From contig NZ_FNGC01000001.1 in the NCBI RefSeq assembly GCF_900102785.1, positions 465,838-529,837 of the forward strand: a stretch of 64,000 bases of DNA, read 5' to 3'. Source of the stretch: Arthrobacter sp. ok362 (GTDB lineage: Bacteria; Actinomycetota; Actinomycetes; Actinomycetales; Micrococcaceae). Under the pieces are notes generated by a model, which did not search any database, was not told the origin of the DNA, and saw nothing but the letters and a program-made list of their open reading frames with translations. Shown here piece after piece: positions 27,537-36,242 of this stretch. The position numbers and the translations under genes were made by a program. Every line of letters begins with the position of its first letter. The stretch's first letter is position 1.

Positions 27537-27544
27537 GCCTACAT

Positions 27545-27560
27545 TCGAATATATGTTCGA
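27545..27560. promoter_or_regulatory. SOS box upstream of the radical SAM gene
   Basis: TCGAATATATGTTCGA differs by one base from TCGAACATATGTTCGA and is closer to consensus than the boxes beside lexA. It is centred about 16 bp upstream of the start codon, so bound LexA would block the transcription start. Confidence 0.88.
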
Positions 27561-27642
27561 CTAAATGTCAAGGCTGCTGCTGGGTCGAAGGGTTCCCCTT
27601 GCGGTCACTGCCGGGATGCTATTCGCAGCACATACAGGGGAG

Positions 27643-27654
27643 TAGCTTTAGGCC
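27643..27654 (+). promoter_or_regulatory. Putative leaderless promoter of the 27655 gene
   Basis: TAGCTT at 27643-27648, 6 nt before the ATG at 27655; no Shine-Dalgarno. Confidence 0.45.
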
Positions 27655-28116
27655 ATGATCACCCCTGACGATTCCGCCGAACCGCTGCAAAAGCTGCCGG
27701 CAGGGATGCCGAGAAGATACGCCGAATACAAGCCGGCAAGTACGGAATCGTCGGCACCACTAACCAACGTTGGCGGCTACGAGGATCTGCTCAAATATCT
27801 CCGAGGACGAGGTCAGACGCTGCCGCGGACACCCGGCAGCCTTGTCGCGATTGACGATCTCATCGACGGTGCCGACGACAGAGAATCCCTGGTACGGCTT
27901 GCCCGCCCTACCGGGATGTTTTACGGGGACGTCCTCACACACACGATCCCCGAAGCGCGCTGGGAAGTGGTTGAGGAAGAATATCCCCTGGTTCGTGTCA
28001 CCAGTATCGTCGCGGTTGATGTCGTTCGAATCGCGATTAGGCGCCTAGCCGTCTCCAGGCCCACCCTCGAAGAAAACTATGCCCACGTCCTGGGAATAGC
28101 CGGAGTTGAGGCGTAG
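27655..28116 (+). CDS. Small protein resembling DUF6278 family
   Basis: 153-aa soluble protein. The central segment (DLLKYLRGRGQTLPRTPGSLVAIDDLIDG to FYGDVLTHTIPEARWEVVEEEYPLVRV) looks like the actinobacterial DUF6278 layout: a residue-selection helix, a short acidic linker, and a GDVLxxxxPxAxW motif. This assignment is from memory of the family and needs a profile search. ATG 27655 is supported by a leaderless -10 box; ATG 27706 is an alternative. It is divergent from the SOS radical SAM gene, with the SOS box about 95 bp upstream, so LexA influence is possible. Confidence 0.65.
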   Translation: MITPDDSAEPLQKLPAGMPRRYAEYKPASTESSAPLTNVGGYEDLLKYLRGRGQTLPRTPGSLVAIDDLIDGADDRESLVRLARPTGMFYGDVLTHTIPEARWEVVEEEYPLVRVTSIVAVDVVRIAIRRLAVSRPTLEENYAHVLGIAGVEA

Positions 28117-28256
28117 AGCTAACATTTGGCCCGGTACCCGAGACAGACGCTAGGTGGCGAATCCCTCTTAGGTTCCACCAATTGCAATTTGCAAGCTACC
28201 CGCCGGGCCTGTTGTAAAGATACTGGTCCTTGTATGTTTGCCGGGGGTGGTTCGCC

Positions 28257-28874
28257 ATGCGGGTACGCGTTTCGCTGGTCGATGTGCTGGCTGTGCTGGC
28301 TGTGCTGTTGGCAACCGCGGCATGCACGGTGCCCAACAAACTCGCACCCGCACCGGAATCGTCGAACACATCGACTGAACCAGGTCTGGGCTCCAATTTA
28401 GGGTGTCAAGATGCTTGGAGCGGAAACGCGACCACCAGCCCCGACGCCCCGAAGGTCTCCGGAGTGTCCTCCTTAGCCTGGCTAGGGAGTCCTCCGAACT
28501 ACAAGTGGCCAATAACAGACTCCACCGACGGCTACCCCTACACGGCAAATGGTGGAACGAATTACGGGGCTTGGAAGAGCCCCATCTCCATCGACCAAGG
28601 AACCGGCGGCAGGGTCCTAACCATCGACAGTCCCTCAGACGCAGCCATCATTGTTGCCTCAGCTACGAAATGGGAATCCAGCCAGGCATTGCGCGATGGA
28701 AAGCTCCAACTGCCCGACAGCTACACCGTCACGGCCTGCACTGACCGCCCAACCCAGTTTCCCGGCATGACGCTCGTGCGCGGCCCGGCCTGTGTTGTCA
28801 TCAGAGTCACAGACCCGGCCACGGGATCTTCGTCGACAATCTCGGTGCCGATGTACGGGGCAACCTGCCCCTAG
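28257..28874 (+). CDS. Putative lipoprotein of unknown function
   Basis: 205-aa protein with a type II signal peptide: basic MRVRVS, hydrophobic core LVDVLAVLAVLLA, lipobox LATAAC. The mature part is Ser/Thr/Pro-rich at first, then a Trp/Tyr/Gly-rich globular region (WPITDSTDGYPYTANGGTNYGAWKSPI). Cysteines near residues 49, 162, 181 and 204 could form disulfides. ATG 28257 has GGGGGTGG upstream. GC content is slightly lower than in the flanking core genes. I do not recognise the family. Confidence 0.62.
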   Translation: MRVRVSLVDVLAVLAVLLATAACTVPNKLAPAPESSNTSTEPGLGSNLGCQDAWSGNATTSPDAPKVSGVSSLAWLGSPPNYKWPITDSTDGYPYTANGGTNYGAWKSPISIDQGTGGRVLTIDSPSDAAIIVASATKWESSQALRDGKLQLPDSYTVTACTDRPTQFPGMTLVRGPACVVIRVTDPATGSSSTISVPMYGATCP

Positions 28875-28959
28875 TCCCACTAGTGCCGGCTCCATCAACT
28901 CCATGAACTCGTGCGCCGACGGAGCCACCTTGGCATCCCCGCAGCAGCGGCAGGAACGC

Positions 28960-29000
28960 CTATTCGTTCAGAGGTTACTGCGTAAGTTACCCATAGACTC
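28960..29000 (+). repeat. 41-bp diverged repeat, copy 1
   Basis: Matches 29706-29746 at 31 of 41 positions. It begins CTATTCGTTCAGAGGTTACT and lies in the non-coding gap after the lipoprotein gene (28875-29119), which otherwise shows nothing. See findings. Confidence 0.75.
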
Positions 29001-29106
29001 TGCGGCCGCTGGCTTCAGTCTGGGGGAGGGGGCGGACATTCCGCAGTCTTTGCGGAATTGCAGGGCCGACGGAGGGGATCCGGACCCCAGATGGCCTTCC
29101 CTTCGG

Positions 29107-29119
29107 TAGCATCGCCAGC
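29107..29119 (+). promoter_or_regulatory. Putative leaderless promoter of the 29120 gene
   Basis: TAGCAT at 29107-29112, 7 nt before ATG 29120. Confidence 0.5.
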
Positions 29120-29521
29120 ATGACCACGTGTTCTGTGCTGCGCTGTCCTGAGACTTCCACGGACGTCTTCAAGCTGATGCCCGACTCCAACCTGGAAGTG
29201 CCCGTCTGTGCCGGGCACAAGGCAGTCTTGGAGAGTGGTGCTCGCTGGATGGTCAATGGCGGCACGGGCTCGCCGCCTGAGAACGGCCCGGAAGGGTCCG
29301 CCGGAATCAGCATTCTCATGGGAGGAGATCTCCCGGAGCAGAACCGGCTGATGGGCTTCGGCGTTAGCCGGACTATAGGCGACGAGCCAGGCTTCACCGT
29401 GGTGTTGGACATTGACGCGGCGGACGGTCAGCGGACGGTTTCGTTCTGGACGAGGGAGGATGTCGGTAAGCGACTTGGTTCCTTCCTGGCTCACCCGTCG
29501 GAACCACCTCACCTGCCATGA
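29120..29521 (+). CDS. Hypothetical protein with a possible zinc-binding N-terminus
   Basis: 133-aa soluble protein. The N-terminus pairs CSVLRC with PVCAGH about 25 residues later (C-x4-C ... C-x2-H), suggesting a small zinc knuckle. The rest is a mixed alpha/beta sequence with GFGVSRTIGDEPGFTVVLDI. No family recognised. It is supported as a gene by the leaderless -10 box, consistent codon bias and lack of overlap. It is flanked by the two copies of a 41-bp diverged repeat. Confidence 0.55.
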   Translation: MTTCSVLRCPETSTDVFKLMPDSNLEVPVCAGHKAVLESGARWMVNGGTGSPPENGPEGSAGISILMGGDLPEQNRLMGFGVSRTIGDEPGFTVVLDIDAADGQRTVSFWTREDVGKRLGSFLAHPSEPPHLP

Positions 29522-29705
29522 CTCCAAGGCGGGCTGTCTACTTGCCCGGCCTCTCCTGGCCTTGGAGATGAGGCGGCAAGTGGATTTTGATGGAATTCCA
29601 CCAAGCCTCTTGGGAAGCTTGCCGGGACGAAAACGGCTGTCCGAAGCGTTGGGACCAATAAGCCGTCTGACGGCGAGGGCCGCTGACCCTGTCGATTTCG
29701 GAGCG

Positions 29706-29746
29706 CTAATCGTTCAAAAGTTACTCCGCAAACTACCGATAGTCGC
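29706..29746 (+). repeat. 41-bp diverged repeat, copy 2
   Basis: Second copy of the repeat at 28960-29000, in the 275-bp gap (29522-29796) before pcp. Apart from this copy and the pcp promoter the gap shows nothing. Confidence 0.75.
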
Positions 29747-29784
29747 CCGCCGGGTCGCCAGGTCGCAGTGTGGGGGCGCATTGC

Positions 29785-29796
29785 TAGGCTGGGGCG
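29785..29796 (+). promoter_or_regulatory. Putative leaderless promoter of pcp
   Basis: TAGGCT at 29785-29790, 6 nt before ATG 29797. Confidence 0.5.
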
Positions 29797-30438
29797 ATGA
29801 TTCTCCTGACCGGGTTCGAGCCGTTCGGCGGCGATACGGCCAATCCGTCGTGGGCCGCGGCGCGTTCGGCGGCACGGTTGCTCCAAACAGAAGGGCTGGA
29901 TGTCCAGGCGGTGGAACTGCCCTGCGTCTTTGGTGACTCGGCCAAGGTATTGGAGGAGGCCCTCGAGCGCTTCCGGCCGGAGCTTGTGCTGTGCGCCGGC
30001 CAGGCCGGCGGGAGGGCGCGCATCTCCCTGGAACGCGTGGCCATCAACTGTGACGACGCCCGGATCCCGGACAACGCCGGCAACCAGCCCGTGGACGAAC
30101 CCGTGGTCCCGGGCGGACCGGCAGCCTATTTCACGTCGCTGCCCGTCAAGGCCGCGCTCGCGGCGCTGACCGCAGAGCAGATCCCGGCTGAAGTGTCCCA
30201 GAGCGCCGGGACCTATGTCTGCAACCACGTCTTCTACGCGCTTATGCACGCCCTGCGGCGCCGCCCCGGCACCAGGGGAGGGTTTGTCCACGTTCCCTAC
30301 GCGGACACCCAGCTTCCGGCCGGGAGCAGTGCCCCGTCGCTGCCCGCGCACCAGATGGCGGCGGCGCTCGCCGTCGTCGTCCGCACGGCGCTTGCGACGA
30401 CGGCGGATCTCAGGCTCGCTGCCGGCGCAACGCACTAG
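29797..30438 (+). CDS. pcp: Pyroglutamyl-peptidase I
   Basis: 213-aa cysteine peptidase (family C15) that removes N-terminal pyroglutamate from peptides. The N-terminal signature LLTGFEPFGGDTANPSW is intact. The triad is visible: Glu in RISLERVAINCDDARIPDN, Cys in SAGTYVCNHVFY, His in GGFVHVPYADTQ. Cytoplasmic. It is monocistronic and ends convergent with the SIMPL gene. Confidence 0.95.
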   Translation: MILLTGFEPFGGDTANPSWAAARSAARLLQTEGLDVQAVELPCVFGDSAKVLEEALERFRPELVLCAGQAGGRARISLERVAINCDDARIPDNAGNQPVDEPVVPGGPAAYFTSLPVKAALAALTAEQIPAEVSQSAGTYVCNHVFYALMHALRRRPGTRGGFVHVPYADTQLPAGSSAPSLPAHQMAAALAVVVRTALATTADLRLAAGATH

Positions 30439-30510
30439 CGGCCTGGCGGCCATCCAACGGCTCCTGCAGGTAGCGGCCGCCGTCGGCGACCCGAACAATT
30501 ACTCGAACAC

Positions 30511-31149
30511 CTAGTTGAGCAGTTCCCAGACGACGCCGATCGTGGCGGTGACGCTCGACTCGCCGGCCTCAACGGTGAGCGAGCCGGAAGCCACTGCCCG
30601 CTGTATCTTCGCCACCGGGATCGGCGCCTGGAAACCGGTGTGCTGGGTGAGGGAGAGGACCCTGCCCAGGCCGGCCCCGGAGAGGGCGGCGTAGTGCGCG
30701 GCGGTGGTGCGGGCGTCCTGCCAGGCGGCTTCCCGGGCCCGGGCCTCGACGGCTGCGGGGTCCGCGAAGCCGAGGCTCAGCCCGTTCAGCCGGACGGAGT
30801 CGCCGCCGGCCGCAACGGCCGCGGCAAGGATCTGCGAGGACGCCGACAGCACGCGGATCCTGACGGTGAGCGTGCTGGAGGCCAGGTAGCCAGTCACTGT
30901 CTGGCCCCGGCCATCCTGCCAGTTCAGCTCGGCCCGGACGTTCAGACCGGAGGCGGAGATGTCAACGCTGTCCACGCCGTGTTGCCGGAGCTCCGCCGTG
31001 ATGGCGGCCGATCGTGTTCCTGCCTCGCTGTAGGCCTCGGCCACGCTCTCGCGGCGGCATTCAACGCCGATCGACAAGGTCAGGAGGTCCGGCACCGCCT
31101 CGGCACTGCCGGTTCCTGTGACCGAGATGCTTCTGGGGGTCTCTGTCAT
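30511..31149 (-). CDS. SIMPL-domain (DUF541) protein
   Basis: 212-aa protein. The SIMPL signature is clear: ISVTGTGSAEAVPDLLTLSIGVE at the N-terminus, then a coiled segment, then VTGYLASSTLTVRIRVLSASSQILAAAVAAGGDSVRLNGLSLGFAD and SVTATIGVVWEL. Members form ring assemblies in other bacteria (BP26, IRAK-binding homologues), but the cellular role is unclear. There is no signal peptide, so it is likely cytoplasmic here. ATG 31149 lies one base after the stop of the HExxH gene upstream, so the two genes are coupled. Confidence 0.87.
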   Translation of the reverse strand: MTETPRSISVTGTGSAEAVPDLLTLSIGVECRRESVAEAYSEAGTRSAAITAELRQHGVDSVDISASGLNVRAELNWQDGRGQTVTGYLASSTLTVRIRVLSASSQILAAAVAAGGDSVRLNGLSLGFADPAAVEARAREAAWQDARTTAAHYAALSGAGLGRVLSLTQHTGFQAPIPVAKIQRAVASGSLTVEAGESSVTATIGVVWELLN

Positions 31150-31150
31150 G

Positions 31151-31621
31151 TCAGGCCTCATAACGTTTGGGGGCAGCGGCGCGGATTCTTCGGTGCGTTT
31201 GTGGAGCGGACCCGGGAATGCCGGGCCGGGGGTAGCCGCCTGCTTCCAAACCGGCCTGGCGCTCGAAGTAGTTGGCGCTGCCCGGGTTGCCCGTCCGCCA
31301 GAGGGACCAGCCCGCGGCGATGAAGTACAGCGGAAGGAAGGGCCACCCAAGGCACCAGGCGTACTGGGTGCTGTGGCGCTCCTCGTGTCCGAGCAGTGCC
31401 GGATTGGCGCGGGCGGAGTCCGGGCCGGCGCGGAACAGGATCACGTTGCCCACGGTGAAGGCCGCGGCAAACGGAAGCCGCCAGCGGTAGCGGCTCGCGA
31501 TCAGCAGCCCGCGCGGACCGGAGCTGACGGTTGTCCGGGCGCAGGCTGCCAGCAGCAGGCCCAGGAGGGTGGACCCGTTCAGCAAGTTGGCGATCTGGCG
31601 CAGCCGTTGTCCGGACGTCAT
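31151..31621 (-). CDS. Small membrane-associated HExxH protein
   Basis: 156-aa protein with two hydrophobic segments (NLLNGSTLLGLLLAACA and WPFLPLYFIAAGWSLW) and the sequence LLGHEERHSTQYAW, which fits the HExxH zinc-peptidase motif. A downstream NYFERQAG could supply a glutamate ligand as in gluzincins. It is short for a protease; it may be a minimal metalloprotease-like domain or a non-catalytic relative. Its TGA is followed after 1 nt by the SIMPL gene ATG. I do not recognise a named family. Confidence 0.65.
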   Translation of the reverse strand: MTSGQRLRQIANLLNGSTLLGLLLAACARTTVSSGPRGLLIASRYRWRLPFAAAFTVGNVILFRAGPDSARANPALLGHEERHSTQYAWCLGWPFLPLYFIAAGWSLWRTGNPGSANYFERQAGLEAGGYPRPGIPGSAPQTHRRIRAAAPKRYEA

Positions 31622-31749
31622 GAGGCCATGGTAGCCGGGGCTGTGCCAGGCGGTCAGGGGCCCTCCGGGATGTCCCGGTGCCCTTGGGCATGTCGTCGGG
31701 TTCAGCGTCCATGGGGGCCGCAGGGACGAAGCGTCACGTTCGCCCGACC

Positions 31750-31771
31750 ATTGCCTTGCGATTGCCTTGCG
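31750..31771 (+). repeat. 11-bp tandem repeat in the pheS promoter region
   Basis: ATTGCCTTGCG occurs twice head to tail, spanning the expected -35 zone of the promoter at 31788. Confidence 0.75.
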
Positions 31772-31787
31772 GCCGACGGCCGTCTAC

Positions 31788-31800
31788 TAGACTGGGGACA
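31788..31800 (+). promoter_or_regulatory. Putative leaderless promoter upstream of pheST
   Basis: TAGACT at 31788-31793, 7 nt before a GTG that opens a 21-codon reading frame ahead of pheS. Confidence 0.5.
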
Positions 31801-31866
31801 GTGACCATAAGCCCTGCCGAGAACCCGCGACGTGCCTTGTGCCCGTGCCGTGTGCTGTCGGCATGA
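31801..31866 (+). CDS. Leaderless 21-codon upstream ORF of pheST
   Basis: GTG 31801 to TGA 31866. The peptide begins MTISPAENPRRALC and ends with the Cys-containing stretch ALCPCRVLSA; it has no phenylalanine codons. The stop codon lies inside the loop of a GTCGG/CCGAC hairpin (31857-31872), 25 nt before the pheS ATG. It is out of frame with pheS. A regulatory role is inferred from the leaderless promoter and hairpin placement. Confidence 0.4.
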   Translation: MTISPAENPRRALCPCRVLSA

Positions 31867-31891
31867 TCCGACTCGTAGCTAAGAACAGTAG

Positions 31892-32953
<1,062 letters not shown>

Positions 32954-32955
32954 CA

Positions 32956-35499
32956 GTGCGTATCCCACTATCCTGGCTGCGCGAATTCGCGCAGGTACCG
33001 GCCGAAGCAACGGCCGAAGACGTCATGGCCGAGCTCGTCAAGGTCGGCTTTGAGGAAGAAGCAGTCCACCGCCCCACGGACACCCTCCAGGGTCCGATCG
33101 TGGTGGGCCAGGTACTGAGCATCGTCAAGGAGCCCCAGACCAACGGCAAGACCATCAACTGGTGCCAGGTCCGGGTTGTCCCCGAGGGCCAGCAGCAGAC
33201 CCTGACCGGCGACGGCATAGACCCCTCCGGCGTGCAGGGCATCATTTGCGGTGCCCATAACTTCGTGGAAGGCGACAAGGTGGTGGTCACCCTTCCCGGT
33301 GCCGTGCTGCCGGGCGACTTCCACATTTCCGCGCGCAAGACTTACGGGCACCTGTCCGCCGGCATGATTGCCTCCGTCCGCGAACTCGGCATCGGCGAGG
33401 ACCACGACGGCATCCTTGTGCTTTCGAGGATCGGGCTGGATCCCGAAATCGGCACCGACGCCATGGAGCTCCTGGGCCTGTACGACCAGGCCGCCGAGAT
33501 CAACGTGACGCCGGATCGCGGGTACGCGTTCTCCATCCGCGGCGCGGCCCGTGAATACGCGCACGCCACCGGCACCGCATTTACCGACCCGGTGTCCAAG
33601 GTCCAGGTCCCTGAGGCCCTGACCGGCGGCTACGGCGTCAAGCTCAACGACGACGCCCCCATCTACGGCAAGCCCGGTTGCGACCGTTTTGTGGCCCGCA
33701 CCGTGAGCGGTGTCGATGCCACCCGGCCCACCCCGCTGTGGATGACCTCCCGCCTCCGGCTCGCCGGCATCCGGTCCATCTCCTTGCCGGTGGACATTTC
33801 CAACTACGTCATGCTCGAGCTCGGGCAGCCGAACCACTGCTATGACCTGGACAAGCTGGCCGGCGACATCGTCGTCCGGCGCGCGACGGCAGGGGAGAAG
33901 ATCACCACCCTGGACGACAAGGAGCGCACGCTCGACGTCGAGGATCTGCTGATCACGGACGAATCCGGGCCGATCGGAATCGCCGGCGTCATGGGCGGCG
34001 CCCACACCGAGGTGTCGGATGCCACCACGAACGTCCTGGTTGAGGCTGCGCACTTCGACGAAGTCTCGATCGCGCGCGCCCGCCGCCGCCACAAGCTGCC
34101 GTCCGAGGCGTCCAAGCGCTTCGAACGCGGCGTGGACTGGCAGGTGGCCGATGTCGCCGCCCAGCGGGTGGTGGACCTGCTGGTCGAACTCGCCGGCGGA
34201 ACGGCCGACGAGGCCGGGACCGACGTCGGGACCGCGCCGGACGCCGTTACCATCGAACTGCCCGCAGAGTACGCGGCAGCCCGGATCGGAATCGACTTCA
34301 CCGAGGAACAGATCCTGACCTCGCTCGAAGACCTCGGCGCCGTCGTGGGCAAGACCGGCAACGGCTACACGGTGACCGCCCCGAGCTGGCGCCACGACCT
34401 GGAGACCAAGGACGACCTCACCGAGGAAATCGCCCGGCTGGTCGGCTACGACAAGATCCCGGCGACCCTGCCGGTGGCGCCCCCGGGCCGTGGCCTGACC
34501 CGCGTCCAGCAGCAGCGCCGCCGCATGATCCAGGCCCTCGCCGACGCCGGACTCACCGAGGTGCTGGCCTACCCGTTCGTCTCCAAGGCCGCCAACGACA
34601 CCTTTGGCGTCCCTGCCGAGGGCACGGAGCGCAAGGCCCTCAAGCTGGCCAACCCGATCAGCGAGGAGCACGGCTTCCTGCGGACCTCCATCCTGCCGGG
34701 CCTGATCGAGGTAGCCAAGCGCAACCACTCCCGCGGCTTCCGCGACCTCGCCCTCTTCGAGGCCGGGCTCGTGTTCCTGCCCGGCGACCAGCTTGGCACC
34801 GCCGCGATTCCGTCGCTCGGCGTCAAGCCCAGCGACGAGGTACTGGATGGGCTGTACGACGGCGTCCCGGACCAGCCGCTGCACCTCGCCGCCGTGCTCA
34901 CGGGGCACGACTCGCCTGCCGCTCCGGGCCACACCCCGCGGGCTTGGGACTGGGCGGACGCGGTGGACATCGCCCGGATCGCCGGCGACGTGCTCGGCGT
35001 CGAACTCCTGGTCACACAGGGCCGGCACCAGGCCTTCCACCCGGGCCGGGCAGCGCAGCTTGAACTGCGCACCGGCGAAGTAGTGGGCTACGCCGGCGAG
35101 CTGCACCCGAAGCTGCTGGCGGCACAGGACATGCCGGCCCGTTCCGTGGCGCTGGAACTGAACGCCGACGCCCTCTTCGAGGCGGCTGCCGACGTGATCG
35201 TGGCCCGGCACATCTCGACGTACCCCGTGGCCACCCAGGACGTGGCCCTCGTGGTCCCGCAGGACGTCCCGGCGGAAGAGGTGCTCACGGCCCTGCGTGA
35301 AGGGGCAGGCGAGCTGCTCGAAGACGTCGCACTGTTCGATGTTTACGCGGGCAAGGGCATCGAGGAGGGCAAGAAGTCCCTGGCGTTCAGCCTGCGCTTC
35401 CGCGCCAACGACCGCACCCTGACGGCCGACGAGGCCTCCGCCGCGCGTGAAGGTGCCGTTGCCGCTGCCCACGATCGCTTCGGAGCGGTGCAGCGCTGA
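32956..35499 (+). CDS. pheT: Phenylalanyl-tRNA synthetase beta subunit
   Basis: 847-aa beta subunit. Domains in order: N-terminal and EMAP-II-like tRNA-binding domain (residues 40-150), B3/B4 editing domain that hydrolyses Tyr-tRNA-Phe (about 210-400), B5 DNA-binding-like domain (about 405-475), pseudo-catalytic core (about 495-730) and the C-terminal FDX-ACB anticodon domain (HISTYPVATQDVALVVP to the end). The GTG start is 2 bp after the pheS stop. Length is normal for the family. Confidence 0.96.
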   Translation: MRIPLSWLREFAQVPAEATAEDVMAELVKVGFEEEAVHRPTDTLQGPIVVGQVLSIVKEPQTNGKTINWCQVRVVPEGQQQTLTGDGIDPSGVQGIICGAHNFVEGDKVVVTLPGAVLPGDFHISARKTYGHLSAGMIASVRELGIGEDHDGILVLSRIGLDPEIGTDAMELLGLYDQAAEINVTPDRGYAFSIRGAAREYAHATGTAFTDPVSKVQVPEALTGGYGVKLNDDAPIYGKPGCDRFVARTVSGVDATRPTPLWMTSRLRLAGIRSISLPVDISNYVMLELGQPNHCYDLDKLAGDIVVRRATAGEKITTLDDKERTLDVEDLLITDESGPIGIAGVMGGAHTEVSDATTNVLVEAAHFDEVSIARARRRHKLPSEASKRFERGVDWQVADVAAQRVVDLLVELAGGTADEAGTDVGTAPDAVTIELPAEYAAARIGIDFTEEQILTSLEDLGAVVGKTGNGYTVTAPSWRHDLETKDDLTEEIARLVGYDKIPATLPVAPPGRGLTRVQQQRRRMIQALADAGLTEVLAYPFVSKAANDTFGVPAEGTERKALKLANPISEEHGFLRTSILPGLIEVAKRNHSRGFRDLALFEAGLVFLPGDQLGTAAIPSLGVKPSDEVLDGLYDGVPDQPLHLAAVLTGHDSPAAPGHTPRAWDWADAVDIARIAGDVLGVELLVTQGRHQAFHPGRAAQLELRTGEVVGYAGELHPKLLAAQDMPARSVALELNADALFEAAADVIVARHISTYPVATQDVALVVPQDVPAEEVLTALREGAGELLEDVALFDVYAGKGIEEGKKSLAFSLRFRANDRTLTADEASAAREGAVAAAHDRFGAVQR

Positions 35500-35544
35500 G
35501 AGCTGCGCTGGCGACAGCGCTGACTTTTCTGAAAGGGGCGGGTC

Positions 35545-36234
35545 ATGGCATCACACCTTGTTGTGCGTGCCTGCCCGCCCTTTGGCGTTCGCGGCGCTGT
35601 GTCCGGGCTGGAACACGACTCGCTTGCCCTGCTGGACGGGGCCGAGCTCGAGCGGGCCCGGGCCATGACCCCGCGTACCCGGCAGAACTTCCTCGCCGGG
35701 CGGCTCGCGCAGCGGCGGTTCGCCGCCGGCCTGCTCGGCGTCCAGGCGTCGGACCTCACCGCCTGGTACAGCTGTCCACGCTGCGGCACCGGCGCGGACA
35801 TCTCACACGGCAAGCCCGCCTACCTGCTCCGGGGCGAGGCCGTGCCGCTGCTGCTGAGCCTGTCCCGCGCGGCCGGCTGGACGCTTCTGGCCGGGCTCGT
35901 GGACCCGGATCCGGGCCAGCGCCTGGGCATCGACGTCGAGGATCCGGCCCGGGCGGACTTCGACGGGTTCGACGACGTCGTGTTGACCGCAGCCGAACAA
36001 CTCCACCTCGCCGGCCTGGGCGGCATCTCCCTGTTGCGCGGCCGGGCGCGGCTGTGGGCGCGCAAAGAGGCGTGGCTTAAGATGCTGGGAACGGGGCTGC
36101 AGACGGCCCCGGACACCCTCGACGTGCTGGGCACGAATGTGGACGGCCACGCCGGGCTCCGGGACCTGACGCCGGCAGAGACAGGACTGCCCGCGGACCT
36201 GGTGGCCGCCATCGCCGTCGCGGTCCTTCCCTAG
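35545..36234 (+). CDS. 4'-phosphopantetheinyl transferase (Sfp-like)
   Basis: 229-aa enzyme that moves phosphopantetheine from CoA to a carrier-protein serine. The Mg2+-binding motif is LGIDVEDPARADFD and the catalytic motif WARKEAWLKMLGTGL (WxxKEA...K). The AAGG-containing Shine-Dalgarno lies 8 nt before ATG 35545. It converges with the M1 peptidase gene, with only 8 bp between stops, and lies about 4 kb from the carrier serine of the NRPS, its most obvious partner in the window. It may also serve other carriers. Confidence 0.9.
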   Translation: MASHLVVRACPPFGVRGAVSGLEHDSLALLDGAELERARAMTPRTRQNFLAGRLAQRRFAAGLLGVQASDLTAWYSCPRCGTGADISHGKPAYLLRGEAVPLLLSLSRAAGWTLLAGLVDPDPGQRLGIDVEDPARADFDGFDDVVLTAAEQLHLAGLGGISLLRGRARLWARKEAWLKMLGTGLQTAPDTLDVLGTNVDGHAGLRDLTPAETGLPADLVAAIAVAVLP

Positions 36235-36242
36235 CCTTGCCG

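Noticed and set aside
28126..28401. Short plus-strand frame overlapping the lipoprotein gene
   Set aside because: It overlaps the signal peptide region in another frame and is Cys/Trp/His-rich without a ribosome site; the lipobox frame explains the sequence.
32968..35472. 834-codon open frame antisense to pheT
   Set aside because: High-GC codon bias leaves the antisense frame open. The composition is Gly/Val/Arg/Asp-rich with no domain, and pheT is certain.
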